Source: an uncultured Oscillospiraceae bacterium
GTDB taxonomy: Bacteria; Bacillota; Clostridia; Oscillospirales; Ruminococcaceae
Direction: 5' to 3'
Length of the DNA: 11,321 nt
Assembly (NCBI GenBank): GCA_900542145.1
Contig: UQMF01000039.1
Location: 1-11,321 of the forward strand
The notes below the pieces were generated by a model. That model was given only the letters and a program-made list of their open reading frames with translations. It was not told the origin of the DNA and made no database searches. This document shows, piece by piece, positions 6,145 to 11,321 of the stretch (the stretch's first letter is position 1; the number at the start of each line of letters is the position of its first letter). A program made the position numbers and the translations under genes.

Positions 6145-6343
6145 AATCTTTTCCCCTCTCCCCTCTTTTTTTCCCCCTGCTCGTTTTTAGCAACGCATAT
6201 GGGTGCATGCAGATTTTCTGGGTACTCTCAGCGCAGTATTTGTCTATAAGTGGATAGGGGCTTTATAATTACCATGTTGTCGCGCGTGACCAGGGTGCCA
6301 ACGGGGGTGGTACGTAGTTTGATTGAGCCGGGCGGCATAAAAA
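6145..6343. other. Non-coding remainder of the 5776-6403 gap
   Basis: Bases 6151-6178 are almost pure pyrimidine on the plus strand (runs of C and T, including the mirror repeat CCCCTCTCCCC), so the minus strand is G-rich. Further right, TTGTCT (6240-6245) and TATAAT (6264-6269), 18 bases apart, resemble a plus-strand promoter that would fire toward the groEL terminator. A 26-residue open frame starts at 6274, but that start would lie at or before the transcription start. I find no convincing gene. Confidence 0.4.
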
Positions 6344-6373
6344 CAGGGGGCTGAGATATTTCCCAGTCCCCTG
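6339..6373 (-). terminator. groEL intrinsic terminator
   Basis: On the minus strand, CAGGGG (from plus 6373) pairs with CCCCTG (ending at plus 6344). One mismatch and a further five pairs, CTG with CAG plus two more, extend the stem, with a loop of about six bases. TTTTT (plus 6339-6343) follows directly. It lies about 30 bases past the groEL stop codon. Confidence 0.85.
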
Positions 6374-6403
6374 AAATTTATTGCACTAATTCCGAATTAC
6401 GAA

Positions 6404-8035
6404 TTAATACATTCCGCCCATGCCGCCGGCAGGCATTGCAGGGGCAGCCGGAGTTTCCTCGGGCTTGTCAGCTACGAGGGACTCGGTGGTGAGCACCATT
6501 GCGGCAACGGAAGCAGCGTTCTGGAGTGCGGAACGTGTTACCTTAGCCGGGTCAACGATACCAGCGGAGATCATGTCGCCGTAGGTTTCAGTGTAGGCGT
6601 CGAAGCCGTAGCCTACCTTGCCCTCGCGGTTGATGGTGTCGATAATGACGGAGCCTTCCAGACCTGCGTTCAGCGCGATCTGGCGAACCGGCTCTTCCAG
6701 TGCGCGGAGTACGATCTTCGCACCGGTCTTTTCGTCGCCCTCGAGGGTTTCAACGAGAGCCTTTACAGCAGGCATAGCGTTGATGAGCGCTGTACCGCCG
6801 CCGGCTACGATGCCTTCCTCAACGGCTGCCTTGGTTGCTGCGAGAGCGTCCTCGATACGGAGCTTCTTCTCCTTCATCTCGACCTCGGTAGCTGCGCCGA
6901 CCTTGATCACGCCTACGCCGCCGGAGAGCTTAGCCAGTCTTTCCTGGAGCTTCTCCTTATCGAACTCGGAGGTGGTGTTCTCGATAGCGTTCTTGATCTC
7001 GTGAACTCTGTCTTTGATGGCGTCCTTATTGCCGCAGCCGTCAACGATGATGGTGTTCTCCTTGTTGACCTTAACCTGCTTAGCGCGGCCGAGCTGGTTG
7101 ATCTGGGTCTCCTTGATGTCAAGACCGAGTTCCTCGGTGATGACTTCGCCGCCGGTCAGGATAGCGATATCCTTGAGCATTTCCTTACGTCTGTCGCCGA
7201 AGCCGGGAGCCTTGACAGCAACGCATACGAACACGCCTCTCAGCTTGTTCAGGATAATGTTGGTCAGAGCGTCGCCCTCAACGTCCTCGGCGATGATGAC
7301 GAGCTTCTTGCCGGCCTGTACGATCTGCTCGAGCAGGGGGAGTACGTCCTGAATGGAGGAGATCTTCTTATCTGTGATGAGTATATACGGATCGTCGATA
7401 ACAGCTTCCATCTTATCGGTATCTGTTACCATGTAGGGGGAGATATAGCCGCGGTCGAACTGCATACCCTCGACTACCTCGGAGTAAGTCTCAGCGGTCT
7501 TGCCCTCTTCCAGGGTGATAACGCCGTCTGCGGTGACCTTCTCCATAGCCTCGGCGATGAGCTTACCAACGGATTCGTCGCCGGCGGATACGGTAGCGAC
7601 TCTCTCGATGTCCTTGCTGCCGTTTACTGCCTGGGAGTTCTTCTTGATCTGCTCAACGGCTGCGTCAACTGCCTTCTGCATGCCCTTCTTGACTACCATG
7701 GGGTTAGCGCCGGCTGCGATGTTCTTCATGCCCTCGCGTACCAGTGCCTGTGCCAGCAGCGTAGCGGTGGTTGTGCCGTCGCCTGCTGCGTCGTTGGTCT
7801 TGGTCGCAACTTCCTTCACGAGAGCCGCGCCCATGTTCTGGAATGCGTCCTCAAGCTCGATCTCCTTTGCGATGGTAACGCCGTCGTTGGTGATCAGCGG
7901 ACTGCCGTACTTCTTGGAGAGCACCACGTTTCTGCCCTTCGGACCGAGCGTGATCTTAACTGTATCAGCCAGGGTGTCGATACCTGCCTGGAGAGCCTTG
8001 CGGGCTTCTTCGCCGTAAATGATGTCCTTTGCCAT
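6404..8035 (-). CDS. groEL: Chaperonin GroEL (Hsp60, Cpn60)
   Basis: The 543-residue protein is a full-length group I chaperonin. Two seven-membered rings enclose unfolded proteins and refold them with ATP and the GroES lid in the cytoplasm. The ATP-binding segment includes LGPKGRNVVL near residues 30-39, ITNDGVTIAKE at 48-58 and GDGTTT at 85-90 with the phosphate-contacting Asp86. The apical and intermediate regions follow the family throughout, and the chain ends in the usual flexible Gly/Met-rich tail, GGMGGMY. The start at 8035 has AGGAGG (plus 8044-8049) 8 nt upstream. The gene lies 71 bases after groES, with no terminator between them, and ends at a strong hairpin. Control should be through the CIRCE site ahead of groES. 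Confidence 0.98.
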   Translation of the reverse strand: MAKDIIYGEEARKALQAGIDTLADTVKITLGPKGRNVVLSKKYGSPLITNDGVTIAKEIELEDAFQNMGAALVKEVATKTNDAAGDGTTTATLLAQALVREGMKNIAAGANPMVVKKGMQKAVDAAVEQIKKNSQAVNGSKDIERVATVSAGDESVGKLIAEAMEKVTADGVITLEEGKTAETYSEVVEGMQFDRGYISPYMVTDTDKMEAVIDDPYILITDKKISSIQDVLPLLEQIVQAGKKLVIIAEDVEGDALTNIILNKLRGVFVCVAVKAPGFGDRRKEMLKDIAILTGGEVITEELGLDIKETQINQLGRAKQVKVNKENTIIVDGCGNKDAIKDRVHEIKNAIENTTSEFDKEKLQERLAKLSGGVGVIKVGAATEVEMKEKKLRIEDALAATKAAVEEGIVAGGGTALINAMPAVKALVETLEGDEKTGAKIVLRALEEPVRQIALNAGLEGSVIIDTINREGKVGYGFDAYTETYGDMISAGIVDPAKVTRSALQNAASVAAMVLTTESLVADKPEETPAAPAMPAGGMGGMY

Positions 8036-8106
8036 AATGAATTCCTCCTGTTACGAAAATACTTGATCTGTCGGAATACCTGCCGGAGCAGGCTGTTGGA
8101 ATGATT

Positions 8107-8391
8107 TTACTCTACTACTGCGAGAATGTCGGACTGTCTGAGTATGGAGTACTCAACGCCGTCCACCTTGACCTCTGTGCCGGCGTACTTGCTGATAAGC
8201 ACCTTGTCGCCTACCTTGACGTTCATGGTAACTTCCTTGCCGTCAACGTTTCCGCCGGGACCTACTGCGACGATCTCTGCGATGGAGGGCTTCTCCTGTG
8301 CGGAAGCTGTCAGGATAATACCGCTCTTGGTGGTTTCCTCAGCTTCAACCATCTTTATCACTACGCGGTCTGCTAAAGGCTTGATTGTCAT
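8107..8391 (-). CDS. groES: Co-chaperonin GroES (Cpn10)
   Basis: This 94-residue protein matches the heptameric lid of the GroEL chamber. It begins MTIKPLADRVVIK, contains the mobile-loop region around EAEETTKSGIILTASAQEK (residues 17-35), then VAVGPG and the closing region KVGDKVLISKYAGTEV, and ends ILAVVE. The ATG at 8389-8391 was chosen because a full AAGGAGG (plus 8400-8406) lies 8 nt upstream. A longer in-frame start at 8451 would overlap the CIRCE operator and add 20 residues unlike the family. It is the first gene of the groESL operon. Confidence 0.97.
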   Translation of the reverse strand: MTIKPLADRVVIKMVEAEETTKSGIILTASAQEKPSIAEIVAVGPGGNVDGKEVTMNVKVGDKVLISKYAGTEVKVDGVEYSILRQSDILAVVE

Positions 8392-8444
8392 AACTATATC
8401 CTCCTTAAAATCCAGGGCGCACCCTGTATAAAAATGTACATGTT

Positions 8445-8471
8445 TTAGCACTCTGTTTATCTGAGTGCTAA
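8445..8471 (-). promoter_or_regulatory. CIRCE operator (HrcA binding site)
   Basis: TTAGCACTC (8445-8453), nine bases, then GAGTGCTAA (8463-8471): a perfect match to the CIRCE inverted repeat bound by the heat-shock repressor HrcA. It lies in the groES leader, 53 bases before the start codon, and abuts the -10 region. HrcA itself is not encoded in the window. Confidence 0.97.
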
Positions 8472-8503
8472 TTATATTTTAACCATTTTTCAGAATAAAT
8501 CAA
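8471..8503 (-). promoter_or_regulatory. Promoter region of groESL
   Basis: On the minus strand the AT-rich stretch before CIRCE offers two readings: TATAAT (plus 8471-8476) with a weak TTTATT 17 bases upstream, or TTGATT (plus 8498-8503) with TAAAAT (plus 8476-8481) 16 bases apart. Either places transcription start in or next to CIRCE, as expected for HrcA repression. Confidence 0.6.
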
Positions 8504-8815
8504 GGGGTAACGGGGACTTTTTTGCAAAGTTTGTCAGAGTTGTGCAATATATCTCTATTGGCTGCATCGGATTTGTAGAATGTGCACATAAACTCCAACC
8601 GTGCGCTGCCGACATATAATATAGATATTCCAGGATATTCCCGTAAATGCGCCGGAATAACGCCGGGAAGGGAGGGGATCCCGGAAAAAGTTCCCGGGGA
8701 GTGCAACCTTTTTGCCCGGGATCTGGTTTTACTTATGAATTCAGAAAAAACGCGGCGCAGAAAAATATAAGCCGCTGATATCCGGGTACACCCGGTCCGA
8801 TCGGAGAAACATTAT
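8504..8815. other. Divergent spacer between groESL and the sigma factor gene
   Basis: No convincing gene is visible; short open frames on both strands lack family resemblance and good ribosome sites. A weak plus-strand promoter may be TTGCCC (8712-8717) with TATGAA (8734-8739), 16 bases apart. AAAAAG (8685-8690) and CTTTTT (8708-8713) could pair around a GC-rich palindrome. A small stem in the sigma leader pairs CCGGG (8782-8786) with CCCGG (8791-8795). Confidence 0.35.
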
Positions 8816-9367
8816 ATGCAGACACTATCACTGAGTGCTGCGGAAAGCTTTGAGGAGGTTATGGAGCTGTACATGCCCATGGTGTACAGAATAGCCCTGT
8901 CTAGGCTCGGCGACCGCAGCGAAGCGGAGGACATCACCCAGGAGGTATTCCTGCGGTATTTCCGCACAGGCATGACCTACAGCAGCGAGGAGCACCGGAA
9001 GGCGTGGCTTATCCGGTGTACGGTAAACTGCGCGATAAATTCCGCCACGTCAGCGTGGAACCGCCACCGGGCGTCCGGCGAAATGCTGGAGAATTCCGCC
9101 GGGGGCGTTGACGAACCTGCCGACCCCGGCTGCGAGGAACAGTTCGAGAAAACCGAGCGCCGCATGACGGTGCTTAGCGCCGTGAACCGGCTGCCCGAGA
9201 AATACCGCGTGGTTATCCACCTGTTCTATTTCGAGGACATGTCCGTGGCGCAGATAAGCGCGGCGACCGGGGACGGAATATCCACGGTCAAGTCGCAGCT
9301 CAGCCGCGCCCGAAAGCTGCTGAAGCCGATACTCAGCGAAGAATTCCCAGGGGAGGTGGTTTTCTGA
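8816..9367 (+). CDS. ECF-type RNA polymerase sigma factor
   Basis: The 183-residue protein has the two-domain layout of extracytoplasmic function sigma factors. Region 2 spans about residues 13-75, including the core-binding and -10 recognition segment AEDITQEVFLRYF (37-49). After a variable linker (about 80-115), region 4 spans about 120-172, with LPEKYRVVIHLFYFEDMS and a helix-turn-helix TVKSQLSRARKLL that reads the -35 element. It would direct RNA polymerase to a small stress or envelope regulon. The ATG at 8816 has GGAG (8803-8806) 9 nt upstream. Its stop codon shares one base with the start of the next gene, a TGATG junction, so the two proteins are probably made in fixed ratio. The ECF subgroup cannot be fixed by eye. 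Confidence 0.93.
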   Translation: MQTLSLSAAESFEEVMELYMPMVYRIALSRLGDRSEAEDITQEVFLRYFRTGMTYSSEEHRKAWLIRCTVNCAINSATSAWNRHRASGEMLENSAGGVDEPADPGCEEQFEKTERRMTVLSAVNRLPEKYRVVIHLFYFEDMSVAQISAATGDGISTVKSQLSRARKLLKPILSEEFPGEVVF

Positions 9368-10401
9368 TGGATCTCAGAGAGGAATACAAGAAGTCTATGG
9401 AGAGCAGTTCCCCGGACAGAGAAGCGATGGACAGAATGAAGGCCGCTGTCCTGGCTAAGATAGCCGCAGGAGAGGGCGAGCCGGGTATCCCGGAGGTCAA
9501 CAAGGAGAGGAAGCCGCTGCCCCTGCGCCGTATCGCATACATCGGCGGCGCCGCCGCAGCCTGCGCGGTGATCGCGGTTTCCGCCGCGACGATAATCCCG
9601 AATATCAGGGGAGCAAACGACATGGTGAGCGCCGGGGAATCCAGCAGCGCCGCAGAATCCGGCAGCGCCGCTTCAATACAGGCGTCCGCCGGCGCGGATA
9701 CCTCCGGCGATACCGGCGCGGCTGCCGGGGATACGGCTGCCCCCGGGGAGATACAGGACAGTATAAACATCGAAGGAGCGGCGGACGACAGCGCTGTGAT
9801 TACCATTGAGGGCAGCCCTAATTACGATATGACGAACCCCGGAGCCTGGTTCGACCCGGGGTACGTCCAGACCGCAGAGGTCGCTCCGGACAACAGCATG
9901 AACACGATCCCGGATACCGATGTGGGCACCAACAAGGGCAGTACCGTTACGGCGGAACCGCCCGCAAGCGACGAGCCGGACAATTCCGCTTCGGACAGCA
10001 TCACGGAGCTTCCGGACAAGGGACACACCGGGGAAGCCTGGGGATTCGGCTCAGCTGATCTGGGTGCGACCGGGGAAATCGGAGGAAGCTCCGACAGGGA
10101 TTCCGAGATGTCCACCGAGGAATACGTCTGTGACGAAACGGCGGAGTTTGGCATGACCCTCGATGAAGCGCTGGACACGGAGGAAGCTGCGCCGGAGCGC
10201 GAGATCACCATTGTTTTCAGCGGCGGCGACTGGGTTTCCTACGCCGGGGAGAGGTACACCCTCTGCAAGCGGAAGCCCCCGGAGGGCACTCCGGTGAACG
10301 CCGTGGATCCTGTCACCAGGACGCACTACCACGTGGTGCAGAGCGGCGGTACGATCGCGGTCTACCAGTCAGGTAAGCTGGTGGGAGTATACAAAAAGTA
10401 A
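9367..10401 (+). CDS. Single-pass membrane protein, probable anti-sigma factor
   Basis: The 344-residue protein follows the sigma gene with a one-base overlap and a GGGAGG site (9351-9356), the usual place for the cognate anti-sigma factor. Residues 1-55 are cytoplasmic and charged (EYKKSMESSSPDREAMDRMK) and would hold the sigma factor. Residues 57-80 form one membrane helix, with the preceding basic KPLPLRR favouring N-terminus inside. Residues 81 to about 275 are a low-complexity, acidic Ser/Ala/Gly/Asp-rich extracellular stretch, and 279-344 look like a small folded domain ending near the C-terminus. The cytoplasmic part has no His or Cys, so it is not a zinc-binding anti-sigma (ZAS) domain. 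Two extracellular cysteines, Cys255 and Cys300, could form a disulfide. Role is inferred from position and topology, not from a recognised family. Confidence 0.75.
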   Translation: MDLREEYKKSMESSSPDREAMDRMKAAVLAKIAAGEGEPGIPEVNKERKPLPLRRIAYIGGAAAACAVIAVSAATIIPNIRGANDMVSAGESSSAAESGSAASIQASAGADTSGDTGAAAGDTAAPGEIQDSINIEGAADDSAVITIEGSPNYDMTNPGAWFDPGYVQTAEVAPDNSMNTIPDTDVGTNKGSTVTAEPPASDEPDNSASDSITELPDKGHTGEAWGFGSADLGATGEIGGSSDRDSEMSTEEYVCDETAEFGMTLDEALDTEEAAPEREITIVFSGGDWVSYAGERYTLCKRKPPEGTPVNAVDPVTRTHYHVVQSGGTIAVYQSGKLVGVYKK

Positions 10402-10407
10402 TAATTT

Positions 10408-10444
10408 GCGGTGTGTTGCCTGGGAGTAACACGCCGCCTTTTTT
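10408..10444 (+). terminator. Intrinsic terminator of the sigma/anti-sigma pair
   Basis: GCGGTGTGTT (10408-10417) pairs with AACACGCCGC (10428-10437) over ten positions including one G-U pair, around a 10-nt loop. A six-T run (10439-10444) follows after one C. It begins seven bases past the anti-sigma stop codon. Confidence 0.9.
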
Positions 10445-10528
10445 ATAGAGCGGATTTCGTCGAAATGCTGTTTTTGCGGCGTTGGAATTGGCGAATATGT
10501 AAAAAATCTGGAAAGCATTAATCTGAGG

Positions 10529-10557
10529 TTGACACTCCGATTGTTATAATATAAAAT
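10529..10557 (+). promoter_or_regulatory. Near-consensus sigma-A promoter of the last gene
   Basis: TTGACA (10529-10534) and TAAAAT (10552-10557) are exactly 17 bases apart. A TATAAT at 10545-10550 is too close to this -35 box to pair with it. The leader would be about 100 nt. Confidence 0.8.
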
Positions 10558-10594
10558 AGTATAAAGGCAGGGAATCCCTGTCGGGAGGAGAAAA

Positions 10595-10617
10595 CGGCGG
10601 CGCGTGCAGTGCCGCCG
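10595..10617 (+). promoter_or_regulatory. Leader hairpin before the last gene
   Basis: CGGCGGC (10595-10601) pairs with GCCGCCG (10611-10617) around a 9-nt loop, about 50 bases before the start codon. GGGAGGAG at 10583-10590 and an in-frame GTG at 10604 could in principle start a form 21 residues longer. The hairpin would mask that GTG. It has no T-run and is not a terminator. Confidence 0.35.
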
Positions 10618-10666
10618 CATTCACGGGGAGGAATCAGGCACCGCCCCGGAAAAAGGAGGAATGAAC

Positions 10667-11206
10667 ATGGGTCTGTTTGACAGGCTGTACAGCGCGGCTT
10701 CCGCAGAGGTACCGGCGAAGAAATCCATTGCCGGGCTGCGCGTCGAGAGGTTCTCGTTTGCGGCGCTGCCGGAGAGCCTCGAGGAAATGCGGGCGCTTCC
10801 GGAGGCTGATCTGGTTGATCCGTTCAAGACTGCGGCGCTGACAGTGTGTGCGCTGTGCGCCTACGCTGCGGACAGGGGGGTCGGCACGGAAATGCTGAAC
10901 TGGCTGAAGGAGCCGTATCCGCTGACAGGGCAGGATATCGCACTGCTGGACAACGGCTTACGGGACGGCAGGGAGTACGTTCCGTTCTCGTATTTCGCCG
11001 GGGCGGTTCCGGAGAACGGCTACATTCCGGGCAGACCGTTTACCGTGAGCGTGTGCAGCGACCACAATTCCGGTGCGGAGCAGGGGTATATGCGGCTGCT
11101 CGTTCTCCCCGGCGGCTCGGATACTCCGCGTCCCGTCAAGCTGCGCATGAGGGGGGACGGAAGGTGGTTCCTGTGGGAGCAGCGCCTCCTGCCGGATATC
11201 ATTTAG
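10667..11206 (+). CDS. Uncharacterised 179-residue protein (possibly DUF6935-like)
   Basis: I do not recognise a characterised function. The protein starts MGLFDRLYSAAS, has no signal peptide or membrane helix and so is probably cytoplasmic. A helical first half (about 35-100) includes the alanine/cysteine-rich segment TAALTVCALCAYAADRG (57-73). A beta-rich second half contains FTVSVCSD (125-132), GYMRLLVLPGGSDTPRPVKL (140-159) and the tryptophan-bearing RWFLWEQ near 166-172. The pattern of a polar strand, SGG/PGG-SDTPRPVKLR and WFLWE recalls small clostridial proteins filed, from memory, under DUF6935; this is unverified. The ATG at 10667 has AAGGAGG ending 7 nt upstream, while the in-frame ATG at 10661 is only 1 nt from it. 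The gene is single, behind its own strong promoter and before two hairpins. Confidence 0.85.
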   Translation: MGLFDRLYSAASAEVPAKKSIAGLRVERFSFAALPESLEEMRALPEADLVDPFKTAALTVCALCAYAADRGVGTEMLNWLKEPYPLTGQDIALLDNGLRDGREYVPFSYFAGAVPENGYIPGRPFTVSVCSDHNSGAEQGYMRLLVLPGGSDTPRPVKLRMRGDGRWFLWEQRLLPDII

Positions 11207-11236
11207 CCTAAGTCCGCAGATGTGTGTAAATAAATC

Positions 11237-11266
11237 AAACAGGGCGAATATCACTTCGCCCTGTTT
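11237..11266. terminator. Strong hairpin after the last gene
   Basis: Perfect 12-bp stem: AAACAGGGCGAA (11237-11248) and TTCGCCCTGTTT (11255-11266) around TATCAC. The T-rich end of the stem and following GCTTG give a weak terminator on the plus strand. On the minus strand the stem is followed by GATTTATTT. Confidence 0.7.
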
Positions 11267-11268
11267 GC

Positions 11269-11308
11269 TTGTCGAAAAAATAGATTTTGCCCACGAAGTG
11301 GGCTTTTT
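11269..11308 (+). terminator. GTCGAA-led intrinsic terminator
   Basis: TTGTCGAA (11269-11276) leads, via an A/T spacer, into GCCCAC (11289-11294), loop GAA and GTGGGC (11298-11303), followed by TTTTT (11304-11308). It shares its lead-in, loop and tail with the minus-strand hairpin at 1061-1103 but has different, compensated stem bases. Confidence 0.8.
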
Positions 11309-11321
11309 AAATCAGTTTTTT

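Noticed and set aside
6290..6316. T-box-like string (AGGGTG followed by GGGGTGGTACG)
   Set aside because: It partly resembles the T-box GGTGGTACC element, but there is no stem I, no terminator/antiterminator pair after it and no downstream gene on that strand.
6274..6354. Small open frame of 26 residues in the groEL-glycan gap
   Set aside because: The only nearby promoter-like sequence would start transcription at or after its ATG, there is no good ribosome site, and the frame ends in the groEL terminator.
7001..8104. Plus-strand open frame of 367 codons opposite groEL
   Set aside because: Antisense shadow of a highly conserved gene with biased codons; no start signals and no recognisable product.
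8389..8451. Longer GroES start at 8451
   Set aside because: It would lie within the CIRCE operator and add 20 residues foreign to GroES, while the ATG at 8391 has a perfect AAGGAGG.
8500..8770. Short open frames on both strands in the groES-sigma spacer
   Set aside because: They overlap each other, lack ribosome sites and resemble no family.

Overview
The window looks like a chromosomal segment of a Gram-positive Clostridia-class bacterium, most likely an Oscillospiraceae/Ruminococcus-type gut anaerobe. The reasons are strong AGGAGG ribosome binding sites, a perfect CIRCE operator before groESL, a long-form HPF, GC-rich coding sequence beside AT-rich sigma-A-type promoters, and intergenic spaces packed with hairpins and dispersed repeats. 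The genus is an inference. I see no tRNA, rRNA, transposase, phage gene or CRISPR array.

Layout, left to right. Bases 1-123 hold a degenerate dispersed repeat. An extended -10 promoter and a structured leader of about 100 nt then precede hpf (355-873, +), encoding the long ribosome hibernation factor. Bases 894-1132 are a cluster of hairpins and terminators between two convergent units. The minus-strand unit runs from a promoter near 5850 through a very large membrane protein gene (1915-5775) and an overlapping PHP-family phosphatase gene (1137-1928). The large protein joins a polyprenyl-phosphate glycosylphosphotransferase, which starts a surface glycan repeat unit, to an O-antigen polymerase/ligase-type protein, which ends glycan assembly. 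An internal ribosome binding site and ATG lie exactly at the junction.

Bases 5776-6403 are gene-free. They contain a second, inverted copy of the 1-123 repeat with one extra 32-bp unit, a long hairpin with 37-nt arms, a pyrimidine tract and the groEL terminator. Next comes the groES-groEL chaperonin operon (8391-6404, -) with its CIRCE/HrcA control site. A divergent spacer of 424 bases separates it from an ECF sigma factor gene (8816-9367, +). That gene overlaps by one base a gene for a single-pass membrane protein that is probably its anti-sigma factor (9367-10401, +), followed by a strong terminator. The last gene (10667-11206, +) has its own near-consensus promoter and encodes a 179-aa protein of unknown function, closed by two hairpins.

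The best candidates for something new are the initiator-polymerase fusion with its preserved internal start, the large extracellular insertion in the polymerase half, the inverted dispersed repeat with variable modules, the covarying GTCGAA-led hairpin family, the hpf leader RNA, and the cysteine-bearing, zinc-motif-free anti-sigma factor. No complete novel defence or mobile system is evident.
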